From positions 1-64,000 of the forward strand of contig DEZK01000027.1 of the NCBI GenBank assembly GCA_002365175.1: 64,000 nucleotides of DNA. Reading direction: 5' to 3'. Positions within the stretch are counted from its first letter, which is position 1, and each line of letters opens with the position of its first letter. The notes below the pieces were generated by a model. It had not been told where the DNA came from, did not search any database, and saw only the letters and a list, made by a program, of their open reading frames with translations. The stretch is from Raskinella chloraquaticus (SeqCode). Its GTDB lineage: Bacteria > Pseudomonadota > Alphaproteobacteria > Rhizobiales > UBA4765. Shown here piece by piece: positions 1 through 8,559 of the stretch. The position numbers were made by a program, and so were the translations under genes.

Positions 1-16
1 ACCGTTTCGCCCAAAT

Positions 17-35
17 TAATGGGTCCTGACCCTAG
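17..35. repeat. Imperfect palindromic intergenic element, copy 1
   Basis: A 5-bp inverted repeat, GGGTC at 21-25 and GACCC at 28-32, is separated by CT and flanked by TAAT and TAG. Its reverse complement matches a second intergenic element at 14481-14499 in 15 of 19 bases, with the core CTAGGGTC-R-GGACCC. It lies just downstream of the exonuclease III gene. It could be a dispersed genomic repeat or a protein-binding site. Two copies in one window are suggestive but do not prove a family. Confidence 0.45.
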
Positions 36-38
36 AAT

Positions 39-848
39 TCACCGTGCAAAGCGCGTAATCACCGGGACATGGTCGGAAGGCCGCTCCCAGTCGCGCGTGT
101 CTGTTTCGATGCTCATGCCGGTCCAGCTGTCCTTGAGATCACGCGACGTCCAGACATGATCAAGGCGGCGTCCGCGATTCGAGGCGCGCCAGTCCTGGGC
201 GCGGTAGCTCCACCAGGTGTACAGTTTTTCAGGCGGCGGGATGATCGCCCGCATCACATCCTGCCAGCCGCCGGCCTCAAGGATGGCGTTGAATTTTTCC
301 ACCTCGATGGGTGTGTGCGACACCACGTCCAGAAGCTGCTTGTGGCTCCACACATCCTGTTCAAGGGGGGCGACGTTCAGATCGCCGACAAGAATGGACG
401 AGACGCCACGGCGCGCGCGCGCCTGCGACCACCGGGCGAATTCATCGAGGAAGGCCAGTTTGTGGGCAAACCGCTCGTTGAGATCGGGATCGGGAATGTC
501 GCCACCGGCGGGCACGTAGAAATTGGCGATATCGATGCCGGCCAGCGGACCTTCATCGAAGCGCACCGTTAGGGAGCGGCCATCCTCCTTGCCGCAGAAC
601 ACATGACGCTCTTCTCCGGCAAAGGGGTGTCGCGAGACAATCGCCACCCCATGATAACCCTTGAAGCCGTAAACCGCCTGATGGACATAGCCAAGCTGAC
701 GCAGCTCTGCGGCGGGAAACTGGTCGCTCTGGCACTTGATTTCCTGCAGGCACAGGACATCGGGCGCCTGCTCCCGCAAGAAGCGGGTAACGAGAGGCAG
801 GCGCAAGCGGACGGAATTGATGTTCCAGGTGGCGAGAGAGAAAGCCAT
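39..848 (-). CDS. xth: Exodeoxyribonuclease III (AP endonuclease)
   Basis: The 269-residue protein belongs to the exonuclease/endonuclease/phosphatase family, which cleaves 5' of abasic sites and degrades duplex DNA from the 3' end during base excision repair in the cytoplasm. Visible signatures are the N-terminal TWNINSVR, LQEIKCQ with the metal-binding Glu36, VGDLNVAP in the middle, and the C-terminal SDHVPV with Asp259 and His260. The length is normal for XthA. The gene is the last of a run of minus-strand genes and is followed by a palindromic element. Assignment to the Xth type rather than an ExoA variant rests on overall motif spacing. Confidence 0.93.
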   Translation of the reverse strand: MAFSLATWNINSVRLRLPLVTRFLREQAPDVLCLQEIKCQSDQFPAAELRQLGYVHQAVYGFKGYHGVAIVSRHPFAGEERHVFCGKEDGRSLTVRFDEGPLAGIDIANFYVPAGGDIPDPDLNERFAHKLAFLDEFARWSQARARRGVSSILVGDLNVAPLEQDVWSHKQLLDVVSHTPIEVEKFNAILEAGGWQDVMRAIIPPPEKLYTWWSYRAQDWRASNRGRRLDHVWTSRDLKDSWTGMSIETDTRDWERPSDHVPVITRFAR

Positions 849-924
849 CGTGCCTCAGGATCAGACGCAATCACCAAGCCATGCGCGATCTGCCCGAAAG
901 GCGCAAGCATTGTCAGAAAAATCG

Positions 925-1683
925 TTATTGCGGGCCGATTCCTGGTAGAACATAAATCTTGAAGAGTTCGGGGTTATTCGGCCGATTGAGCGCGACGTTA
1001 TGAATCGCGACTGCGGTTTCCCGGCCATTGCTGTCAATCACGCTCCACTGGCGCAGTTCATAGGAATGGGCGTCAAAGAACAATGTCAGCTGTCCTTGAG
1101 AAAAATCATTGCGATCCTCGATGACGACGGTGACGAGATCATTGTCCTGCAACACCGCCAGCACCTTGGCGTCCTTCGTCAGGTCGATGCGCTCGTTGAG
1201 AAGATAGCGCAGCGGCGTCTGTTTCAGCGGATAGAAATCCTGCGTGTTGAGTTTACGGTCGCGTACCACGAGATCACTGCCATCAGCGACGATTTCAAGC
1301 GGGCTCGGGCGGTCATACTGGAAACGCACCCGGCCGGGCTTTGTCAGGAAGAACCGCCCGGTGGCGCGGGCGCCGTCGAACTCGACCTGGGTAAAGGTTG
1401 CCTGCATGTCGTGCATGGCGTTGAACGCCGTTGATACCTTTTGCAGCGTGGCGGTCTGCTGGGGGCTGAGCGGCTGGGCGCTGCTGACGACGGGCGTCGA
1501 GCGCAGGGTAACATCGTTTGTTTTTCGCTCCGGCGTGCTCGGCGGCTTCGCCTGAGGCTGAGATTGCTGCGGCCGTGCCTGGGGAACGAGCGGGACGGGT
1601 GCCTGAGCATGTGCCGCACCGGCAATGATCGTCACAGCCAGAAGCACAACACCACAGCGAAAACCGTCAAGCGAAAAGGGCAT
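925..1683 (-). CDS. lolA: LolA-family outer-membrane lipoprotein carrier protein
   Basis: The 252-residue protein starts with a hydrophobic signal segment ending AAHAQA and is expected in the periplasm. A proline/glutamine-rich linker (about residues 27-75) follows, then the LolA fold. Recognisable parts are the motif MQATFTQ, then RPGRVRFQY-like and VADGSDLVVRD strands. LolA takes lipoproteins from the LolCDE exporter to the outer membrane. The proline-rich linker makes it longer than E. coli LolA (about 200 residues), which is common in alphaproteobacteria. It sits directly downstream of ftsK, an arrangement also seen in other bacteria. Confidence 0.85.
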   Translation of the reverse strand: MPFSLDGFRCGVVLLAVTIIAGAAHAQAPVPLVPQARPQQSQPQAKPPSTPERKTNDVTLRSTPVVSSAQPLSPQQTATLQKVSTAFNAMHDMQATFTQVEFDGARATGRFFLTKPGRVRFQYDRPSPLEIVADGSDLVVRDRKLNTQDFYPLKQTPLRYLLNERIDLTKDAKVLAVLQDNDLVTVVIEDRNDFSQGQLTLFFDAHSYELRQWSVIDSNGRETAVAIHNVALNRPNNPELFKIYVLPGIGPQ

Positions 1684-1748
1684 TCATTGGTCCAATTGAA
1701 GTCGTTACGGGCGATTACCGATAGGCCGGTTTCGTGGCGAAGATGAGG

Positions 1749-4211
1749 CTATTCGTCATCCATCGGCGTGTTCTTCGGGCGCTCGATCAGAATCTCGCGC
1801 TTTCCAGTGTGATTGGCGGGTGAGACGATGCCTTCCTTTTCCATGCGTTCCATCAGCGAGGCGGCGCGGTTGTAACCGATCTGGAGGCGTCGCTGAATGT
1901 AGGAGGTTGACGCCTTGCCGTCGCGCAGGACGATGGCGATGGCCTGATCGTAAGGATCGGCGCTCTCGCTTTCGCCAAACGCGCCCTTGTCGAAGACAGC
2001 GCTGTCGGCTTCCTCCTGCACCAGTTCATCCTCGCGGGTGACGGCATCAAGATAGGATGGCTGACCTTGTGATTTCAGGTGGGTGACAATGCTTTCCACC
2101 TCGCCATCGGATACGAAAGGTCCGTGAACACGCGAGATGCGGCCGCCGCCGGCCATGTAAAGCATGTCACCCTGCCCAAGCAGCTGTTCGGCGCCCTGTT
2201 CACCCAGAATGGTGCGGCTGTCGATCTTCGACGTGACCTGGAAGGACACGCGAGTGGGGAAATTGGCCTTGATGGTTCCGGTGATGACGTCAACCGAGGG
2301 ACGCTGGGTTGCCATGATCAGGTGAATGCCGGCCGCACGCGCCATCTGCGCCAGGCGCTGGATCGCGCCTTCGATATCCTTGCCGGCCACCAGCATGAGG
2401 TCCGCCATTTCGTCGACGACGACGACAATGTAGGGCAGCGCCTCAAGGTCGAAGGTCTGCTCTTCGAATGTCGGTTGACCGTTATCGGCGTCAAAGCCGG
2501 TCTGGACGGTGCGGGTGATGGTTTCGCCCGACACCCGGGCTTCCTCGACACGGGCATTATAGCCGTCGATGTTGCGCACGCCGAGCTTCGACATTTTACG
2601 GTAGCGCTCTTCCATTTCGCGTACCGCCCATTTAAGCGCAACAACCGCTTTTTTAGGATCCGTGACGACCGGCGCCAGCAGATGGGGAATGCCGTCATAG
2701 ACGGACAATTCCAGCATCTTCGGGTCAACCATGATGAGACGGCACTGATCGGGCCGCAAGCGGTAGAGCAGCGACAGGATCATCGTGTTGATGCCGACTG
2801 ATTTGCCTGATCCCGTGGTCCCGGCGATAAGCAGGTGCGGCATCTTGGCAAGATCGACGATGACCGGCTCGCCGCCGATCGTCTTGCCTAGGCAGAGTGC
2901 CAGCCGCGATTTGTTATCCTCGAAATCGCGTGAGGCCATCAGTTCGCGCAGATAAACGGTTTCACGCCGCGCATTCGGCAGCTCGATGCCGATGGCGTTA
3001 CGGCCGGGGATCACTGCGACACGGGCGGAGATCGCGCTCATCGAGCGGGCAATATCGTCGGCAAGGCCCACCACGCGCGATGATTTGATGCCGGGCGCCG
3101 GCTGCAATTCATACAATGTCACGACCGGGCCTGGCCGCACCTGCATGACTTCGCCGCGCACGCCGAAATCGTCGAGCACGCCTTCGAGAATACGGGCATT
3201 GCCTTCCAGCGATTCTTCCGAAGGGGCAGCCGCCATGTGACGCTTGGGTTCGGCGAGCAACGCCAGCGGAGGGAGTTCATACTCATTGCCCGCCAGCAGA
3301 TCAGGTTGCGCCTCCTTGGCGGCACGTCTGCCAGGTTTCAGCGACCGCTTGTTGGCAGCAACGCGCGTTGCGGGCGATTCAGGAAAGGGCGCCTGGATAT
3401 CAAGCCCTTCGACTTCGATGGCGTCAGGCGGCGCGCTTGCCCCAAACAGGGCAGGTTCGCGACGGTGCTGCGGGGCAGTGTCAATCTCGCTGCGTTGCGA
3501 TGTCGACTGGCGTTGGTCCAGGCGGCGGGCGACAAACGCCTTTGCCGACAGGAACCAATGGGTCATCAGGCCGAGCGGGCTGAAGCCGGTGTTATGGCTG
3601 TCGTCGCCGTCATCCATGTCCTCCACATCGTCGATCGCCGGGGCAATGACCGCACTTGCGTGCAAAAGCGAAAAACCAGCGGCAAGCGCCATGATCGAGG
3701 CCAGTCCGGCATCGAAAGCAATGCCAAGACGGGGTGCCAGAGGCGCAGCCAGGGCATTGCGCAACGCATCCCCCACGATACCGCCAAGTCCGCCTGGCAA
3801 AGGCCAGCTGGCGGGCACGGGCAGACATGACACCATGGTGGCGGATGCCGCGATGCCGGCAATCCACGCAGCAACGCGGGTCTTTTCCTGATCAAGCCCG
3901 CGTTTTGTCAGCAGACGCCACCCCCAGCAGGCAACGGGTATCAACATGACGATGACGCCAAATCCAAGGATCTGGATGAGGAGATCGGCAAGTGCGGCGC
4001 CGGGAAAACCGAGCGCGTTGCGAATGGGAGCGGTGGTGGCATGGGTGAAGCTGCGGTCATCGACCGTCCAGGTTGCAAGAGCCAGGAAACAGCCAGCCGT
4101 GATGATGAGCAGGGACAGCCCGCCGATTTCCGCTGCCCAGCGTCCGGCAACATCAAGAACGCCATTGGAATAGCGGCGGTTCATTCCATCAACGGTTCGA
4201 CTGTAGCGCAT
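1749..4211 (-). CDS. ftsK: DNA translocase FtsK
   Basis: FtsK is a septum-anchored ATP-driven DNA pump that clears chromosome termini during division. The start is placed at the ATG at 4211, which has AAGGAAA seven bases upstream. An upstream in-frame start at 4283 would overlap the preceding gene by 62 bases. The resulting 820-residue protein has about four N-terminal membrane segments (to about residue 190) and a linker. The motor domain carries the Walker A motif GTTGSGKS near residues 464-471 and the Walker B segment VVVVDEMADLM. The C-terminal gamma winged helix (from about 750) contains YIQRRLQIGYNRAA, which reads KOPS/dif-oriented DNA. Confidence 0.95.
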   Translation of the reverse strand: MRYSRTVDGMNRRYSNGVLDVAGRWAAEIGGLSLLIITAGCFLALATWTVDDRSFTHATTAPIRNALGFPGAALADLLIQILGFGVIVMLIPVACWGWRLLTKRGLDQEKTRVAAWIAGIAASATMVSCLPVPASWPLPGGLGGIVGDALRNALAAPLAPRLGIAFDAGLASIMALAAGFSLLHASAVIAPAIDDVEDMDDGDDSHNTGFSPLGLMTHWFLSAKAFVARRLDQRQSTSQRSEIDTAPQHRREPALFGASAPPDAIEVEGLDIQAPFPESPATRVAANKRSLKPGRRAAKEAQPDLLAGNEYELPPLALLAEPKRHMAAAPSEESLEGNARILEGVLDDFGVRGEVMQVRPGPVVTLYELQPAPGIKSSRVVGLADDIARSMSAISARVAVIPGRNAIGIELPNARRETVYLRELMASRDFEDNKSRLALCLGKTIGGEPVIVDLAKMPHLLIAGTTGSGKSVGINTMILSLLYRLRPDQCRLIMVDPKMLELSVYDGIPHLLAPVVTDPKKAVVALKWAVREMEERYRKMSKLGVRNIDGYNARVEEARVSGETITRTVQTGFDADNGQPTFEEQTFDLEALPYIVVVVDEMADLMLVAGKDIEGAIQRLAQMARAAGIHLIMATQRPSVDVITGTIKANFPTRVSFQVTSKIDSRTILGEQGAEQLLGQGDMLYMAGGGRISRVHGPFVSDGEVESIVTHLKSQGQPSYLDAVTREDELVQEEADSAVFDKGAFGESESADPYDQAIAIVLRDGKASTSYIQRRLQIGYNRAASLMERMEKEGIVSPANHTGKREILIERPKNTPMDDE

Positions 4212-4221
4212 GAGATTTCCT

Positions 4222-5415
4222 TTATGGCAGGCAGTCGGCAAGGCGCCCGAGGGCCGTTTCGACGCTGGCAAAATGGTCGACAAGGGCTAGTCGCAGATAT
4301 CCCGCGCCGGGGTTCGTTCCATCGCCAGCCGGGCTGGCGAGATAGCTGCCGGGAACCACACGTAATCCGGCCTCGCGCCACAGGTTGGCCGCGATCGTCT
4401 CGTCATCCCCGAACCGTTTGACGTCCAGCCAGACAAAAAAACCGCCCTCAGGCTGCGTTACGCCAAAGCGGTTGCCCAGCAGACGCTCGGCAAGGGCGAA
4501 TTTCGCGCGGTACAGGCCACGGTTTTCATCCACATGACGTTCATCACCATAGGCAACCTCGCCGACGGCCTGAACGGGCAAGGGAACCTGCGGACAGGTC
4601 ACGACACGAAACTCGGTCAGATGATCAAGGAAGTCAGCGTCACCAGCGCAAAATCCCAGCCGCAGACCAGCCAGGTTTGAGCGCTTCGACAGCGAATTAA
4701 AGACCACGAGATTGCTGAAGGAGCCGGAGCGCGCGGCAACCTCAAGGCCGCCGGCAGGAGCGAGAGAACTATAGATTTCAGAATAGCATTCGTCGACGAA
4801 CAGCAAAAAGCCGTGCCGGCGGGCGAGCGCGAGCGCCTGTGCAAGATAATCGCTGCTGGCAATCACGCCCTGAGGATTGGCGGGTGAGCAGATGAAGAGT
4901 GCAGCGGTGCGATCGAGAATCGCCGGCTCGAGCGCGGCGAGATCGGGCAGGAAGCCGCTTGCTTCGGATGCGTCCATCAGGCCGATCTTCATGCGTGCGG
5001 CCTGAGCTGACGCTGCGTAGGGAGGGTAGTAGGGATTGGGAAGCAGAATATGATCCCGGCCTTTGAGACGTGGCCAGCAGGCGGCAGCAAGCGTTGCCGA
5101 GAACAGACCCTCGCGCGAGCCGTTGAGCACGATGATTTGTCGTTCGGGGTCGAGTGTGACGCCGGGATAGCGCCGGGCCGCCCAATCCGCGACGGCCTGA
5201 CGAAAACCATCGCTGCCGCGCACGCCTGGATAGCGATTGAAATCAGCGGTGTGGCGCGCCAGGACCGGGCCTACAAAATCCGGAACGGCATGGCGCGGCT
5301 CGCCGACCGACAAGACAAGCGGAGGCTTGCCGGGAGGGATGCCTGCCAGAAGATCGGCCAGCCGAACGAAGGGCGAGCGGATGGCGGTTGGGCTGTCGGC
5401 AGCAGACATCATCAC
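4222..5415 (-). CDS. Class I/II PLP-dependent aminotransferase (DapC-like)
   Basis: The 397-residue fold-type I aminotransferase has the motif SLSKRSNLAGLR, with the PLP-binding Lys244 and a phosphate-binding Arg. It also has SPANPQG (Asn-Pro) and DECYSEIY with the cofactor-nitrogen Asp. The family includes N-succinyldiaminopimelate aminotransferase (DapC), which is often annotated at this position beside ftsK in alphaproteobacteria. A role in lysine/peptidoglycan precursor synthesis is therefore plausible but not proven; another amino-acid aminotransferase is possible. It is ten bases upstream of ftsK and probably co-transcribed with it. Confidence 0.8.
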   Translation of the reverse strand: MMMSAADSPTAIRSPFVRLADLLAGIPPGKPPLVLSVGEPRHAVPDFVGPVLARHTADFNRYPGVRGSDGFRQAVADWAARRYPGVTLDPERQIIVLNGSREGLFSATLAAACWPRLKGRDHILLPNPYYPPYAASAQAARMKIGLMDASEASGFLPDLAALEPAILDRTAALFICSPANPQGVIASSDYLAQALALARRHGFLLFVDECYSEIYSSLAPAGGLEVAARSGSFSNLVVFNSLSKRSNLAGLRLGFCAGDADFLDHLTEFRVVTCPQVPLPVQAVGEVAYGDERHVDENRGLYRAKFALAERLLGNRFGVTQPEGGFFVWLDVKRFGDDETIAANLWREAGLRVVPGSYLASPAGDGTNPGAGYLRLALVDHFASVETALGRLADCLP

Positions 5416-5498
5416 TCACGGGCGGCTTGGTTTGACACGCCTTGCAACCCTAGACGGCCAGGGTTAAGCGGGCTTTAACCACGCCTTGTCGCGGCGAC

Positions 5499-5531
5499 AA
5501 AAAAAGGGCTGCAGGGTCAACCGCAGCCCTT
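5499..5531 (-). terminator. Intrinsic terminator of glnK-amtB
   Basis: Read on the minus strand, GGGCTGC and GCAGCCC form a seven-base stem with a ten-base loop, followed by seven U residues (plus-strand A run 5499-5505). It lies about 40 bases past the amtB stop codon, as expected for a rho-independent terminator. Confidence 0.85.
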
Positions 5532-5570
5532 GAAGTTCGGATATCTGCTGATATCCGCCGGGAGAAACGA

Positions 5571-7064
5571 TCAGTAATTGTAGGAACGTTCGCCATGCTC
5601 GACGATGTCGAGACCTTCGCGCTCCTTGTCCTCGCTGACCCGCAGGCCAACCAGCACATCGGTAATCTTGAAGAGGATGTAGGATCCGATACCCGACCAC
5701 AGGAGGGTGGCGATGACGGCGGTAAACTGCGCGGTCATCTGGGCGCCGAAGGCGTAAGTCCCCGCATTGGCGTTGGCGTAGTTGGTATAATCGGTGATGC
5801 CAACGCCGCCCAGTGACGGATTGACCAGAATGCCGGTTGCAAGGGCGCCAACGATGCCGCCGACGCAATGGATGCCGAAGACATCAAGCGCATCGTCATA
5901 GCCAAACTTGTTCTTCACCGTTGAGACGAAGAAGAGACAGATCGGCGAGACGATGAGGCCGAGGAAGAGGGACCCCATCGGCCCAGCATATCCCGATGCC
6001 GGTGTCACGGCGACAAGACCGGCGACCGCGCCGGAGGCAAGGCCCAGCAGGGAGGGTTTGCCTTTGCTGGCCCATTCAACCAGCACCCAGCTCAGCGCCG
6101 CGCCGCAGGTCGCGACCATGGTGTTGACGAAGGCCAGTGCGGTGGCGCCGTTTGCTTCGAGGTTCGAACCGGCGTTGAAACCAAACCAGCCGACCCACAG
6201 CAGCGACGTGCCGATCATGGTCATGGTGAGCGAGTGCGGCGACAACGCATCGCGGCCGTAACCAACCCGCTTGCCGATGACGATGGCACCCACAAGGCCA
6301 GCAATCCCGGCATTGATATGGACGACGGTGCCGCCGGCGAAATCAAGGGCGCCAACACCACCCATCCATGGCGCAAGGCCACCATTGAGCCAGCCGATGC
6401 TGCCGGTCATTTCCGCCAGCTTGGCCTCGGCGACCTTCTTTGCCTCGGCACCCGCAGCCTCGGCGACTGCCTTGGCGGCCGCAGCGATGTCGTCAGGTGT
6501 CACGGTCGCCCACGCCCAATGAGCGATGGGGAGATAGATGAAGGTGACCCACAGGCCGATAAACACCAGAACAGCCGAGAATTTGATGCGCTCGGCAAAG
6601 GCACCGACGATGAGAGCCGGGGTGATCATGGCGAACGTCATCTGGAAGACCATGTAGGCGTATTCGGGAACCACGACGCCGTTCGAGAAGGTCGGCACCA
6701 CCGAATCAGGCGTGATTCCGGCCAGAAACAGCTTGCCGAACCCGCCAATGTAATTTGACAGGCTGCCGCTTGAATCGCCCAGGGCCAGCGAATAGCCATA
6801 GACAACCCAGATGACACCGACGAGCGCCACGATGGTCATGACCTGCGTCAATACCGACAGCGCATTCTTGGTGCGCACGAGGCCGCCATAAAAGAGAGCA
6901 AGGCCGGGGATCGACATCATCAGCACGAGCGCGCTGCACAGGAGCAGCCAGGCGGTGTCACCCTTGTTGGGGACGATTTTGGCGGCCTGGGCGAACGCCT
7001 CTCCCGCGACAGTCAGGGCTGGAAAGAGAATTCCGGCCGTCAGCATCCATTTACTCTTTGTCAT
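5571..7064 (-). CDS. amtB: Ammonium transporter AmtB
   Basis: The 497-residue inner-membrane protein conducts ammonia/ammonium as a trimer. The start is set at the ATG at 7064 (MTKSKWM), which has GGAG eight bases upstream; the longer open frame would run into glnK. The N-terminus looks like a cleaved signal ending AFAQA. Family features include NAGIAGLVGA, HSLTMTMIG and GFNAGSNLEANG, with about eleven membrane helices. The insertion at about 6430-6500 (alanine/lysine-rich, AKAVAEAAGAEAKKVAEAK) is a periplasmic-type loop expansion seen in many alphaproteobacterial AmtBs. It is co-transcribed with glnK, whose product plugs the channel when nitrogen is sufficient. Confidence 0.95.
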   Translation of the reverse strand: MTKSKWMLTAGILFPALTVAGEAFAQAAKIVPNKGDTAWLLLCSALVLMMSIPGLALFYGGLVRTKNALSVLTQVMTIVALVGVIWVVYGYSLALGDSSGSLSNYIGGFGKLFLAGITPDSVVPTFSNGVVVPEYAYMVFQMTFAMITPALIVGAFAERIKFSAVLVFIGLWVTFIYLPIAHWAWATVTPDDIAAAAKAVAEAAGAEAKKVAEAKLAEMTGSIGWLNGGLAPWMGGVGALDFAGGTVVHINAGIAGLVGAIVIGKRVGYGRDALSPHSLTMTMIGTSLLWVGWFGFNAGSNLEANGATALAFVNTMVATCGAALSWVLVEWASKGKPSLLGLASGAVAGLVAVTPASGYAGPMGSLFLGLIVSPICLFFVSTVKNKFGYDDALDVFGIHCVGGIVGALATGILVNPSLGGVGITDYTNYANANAGTYAFGAQMTAQFTAVIATLLWSGIGSYILFKITDVLVGLRVSEDKEREGLDIVEHGERSYNY

Positions 7065-7096
7065 TTCGGAAACTCCATGAAGCAAAAGGCGTCGAA

Positions 7097-7435
7097 TCAA
7101 AGGGCGTCGCTGTCGGTTTCACCGGTGCGGATGCGGACTGCCTGTTCGAGATTGAAGACAAAAATCTTGCCATCGCCGATCTGGCCGGTCTTGGCGGCTG
7201 ACGAGATCGCCTCGACGGCTTTGGCGACGAGGGCGCTTGGCGCTGCAATCTCGATTTTGAGCTTGGGCAGGAAGCTCACGGCATATTCGGCGCCGCGATA
7301 AATCTCGGTGTGTCCCTTCTGCCGCCCGTAGCCTTTGACTTCGGTGACGGTGAGACCCTGCACACCGATCGCCGTCAAAGCATCGCGGACTTCGTCGAGC
7401 TTGAAAGGTTTGATAATGGCCATGATGATCTTCAT
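7097..7435 (-). CDS. glnK: Nitrogen regulatory protein P-II (GlnK)
   Basis: The start chosen at 7435 gives 112 residues, the exact classic PII length, with GGGAG seven bases upstream. An adjacent ATG at 7438 is the alternative. The protein begins MKIIMAIIKPFKLDEVRDAL, has the T-loop with Tyr51 in IYRGAEY (the uridylylation site), and has the later GQIGDGKIFV motif that contacts ATP/2-oxoglutarate. It senses 2-oxoglutarate, ADP and ATP, is modified by GlnD, and controls AmtB and NtrB. Pairing with amtB 32 bases downstream points to GlnK rather than GlnB. Confidence 0.95.
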   Translation of the reverse strand: MKIIMAIIKPFKLDEVRDALTAIGVQGLTVTEVKGYGRQKGHTEIYRGAEYAVSFLPKLKIEIAAPSALVAKAVEAISSAAKTGQIGDGKIFVFNLEQAVRIRTGETDSDAL

Positions 7436-7508
7436 CATTTTTCTCCCTATGCGATGCGGGTCTGCGGCAGAAATCAGCGCCCTGACGCAGACAACTCCGC
7501 ACCCGTCA

Positions 7509-7524
7509 TTCAAGGGTCATGCCA
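7509..7524 (-). promoter_or_regulatory. Sigma-54-like promoter for glnK-amtB
   Basis: On the minus strand the sequence TGGCATGACCCTTGAA matches the sigma-54 consensus TGGCACG-N4-TTGCW, with a GG to GA(C) spacing of ten bases. The only clear departure is A for C in the -12 GC. It lies about 75 bases upstream of the glnK start, and AT-rich sequence lies further upstream at about 7545-7575. NtrC-activated sigma-54 transcription of glnK-amtB is well known in proteobacteria. No convincing NtrC site was found by eye. Confidence 0.45.
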
Positions 7525-7671
7525 AAAGACCAGCCTTCAGCTAAGCTGTTGTTTTTAATTGCTGTTTTTAAACAAGAACGATGTGCGATCAGGCAAGACG
7601 ACGTGAAATGGCGTCAAAACAGGCATAACTGCCCCGGCAGTGCCGTAAACGCTTCGCCAGTTGGTCACTAA

Positions 7672-8559
7672 TTAGGCATTGCGCATCTGAAAACCATTGT
7701 CGCGCCGGCGGATAAGCCCCTCCTGGGCAACCGAGGCCACCAGTGTCCCGTCCTTGCGGAAAATGAGGCCGCGGGAAAAACCGCGCGCGCCATGTGCCGA
7801 CGGGCTGTCCTGGGCATAAAGAAGCCAATCATCGGCGCGGAAGGGACGATGAAACCACAGGGCATGATCAAGCGAGGCTGGCTGGATGTCCTTCTGAAAA
7901 ACGGTCTTGCCATGCGGGATGAGTGCCGCATCAAGCAGCGTCATATCCGAGGCATAGGCGAGGACGCATTGATGGATGTGCGGATCGTCAGGGAGCCTGC
8001 CGGTGGTGCGGATCCACACGTTGAAACGCCCTTCGGGGTTTTTGACACCCGCATAACGGTTGAATTCGACCGGTTTCAGTTCGATCGGGCGCTCGCGTTC
8101 GAAATATGTGCGCACCGGGTCCGGCATCAGGGGCATGACGGTGGCGCGGATTTCGCTTTCATTGGGCAGATCTTCGGGATGAGGCACGTTGGGCATCACC
8201 GCCTGATGATCAAAGCCCTCTTCCTCGATATGAAACGAGGTGGTCATGGCGAAAATGGCCTGCCCGTGCTGGATTGCCAGCACGCGGCGTGTGGAGAAAC
8301 TCTTGCCGTCCCGCAAGCGATCGACTTCATAGATGATCGGCGCCGAAGGATCGCCGGGCAGCATGAAATAGGCGTGCATGGAATGGGGTTGGCGCGGGGT
8401 TTCGTCAAAGGTCCGGCAGCAGGCGACCAGTGCCTGCCCGATCACCTGGCCCCCGAAGACGCGCTGCCATCCCACTTGCGGGCTCAAACCGCGGAAGAGG
8501 TTGCGTTCGAGGCGCTCTAGGTCAAGGATTGTGAGAAGCTGTTCGACGGCGGAGGACAT
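7672..8559 (-). CDS. tesB: Acyl-CoA thioesterase II
   Basis: The 295-residue double-hotdog TesB-type protein hydrolyses acyl-CoAs to free acid and CoA. Recognisable segments are LFRGLSPQVGWQRVFGGQV near the N-terminus, HSMHAYFMLPGD, and HALWFHRPFRADDWLLY in the second hotdog. The start is placed at the ATG at 8559; a GTG at 8601 is also in frame. The start codon overlaps the divergent hydroxylase start (bases CATG at 8557-8560), so the two genes share a control region lying inside each other's coding sequence. No strong ribosome-binding site was seen for this start. Confidence 0.88.
   Translation of the reverse strand: MSSAVEQLLTILDLERLERNLFRGLSPQVGWQRVFGGQVIGQALVACCRTFDETPRQPHSMHAYFMLPGDPSAPIIYEVDRLRDGKSFSTRRVLAIQHGQAIFAMTTSFHIEEEGFDHQAVMPNVPHPEDLPNESEIRATVMPLMPDPVRTYFERERPIELKPVEFNRYAGVKNPEGRFNVWIRTTGRLPDDPHIHQCVLAYASDMTLLDAALIPHGKTVFQKDIQPASLDHALWFHRPFRADDWLLYAQDSPSAHGARGFSRGLIFRKDGTLVASVAQEGLIRRRDNGFQMRNA

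Noticed and set aside
4212..4283. Upstream start for FtsK giving 24 extra residues
   Set aside because: It would overlap the aminotransferase gene by 62 bases; the ATG at 4211 has a good ribosome-binding site.
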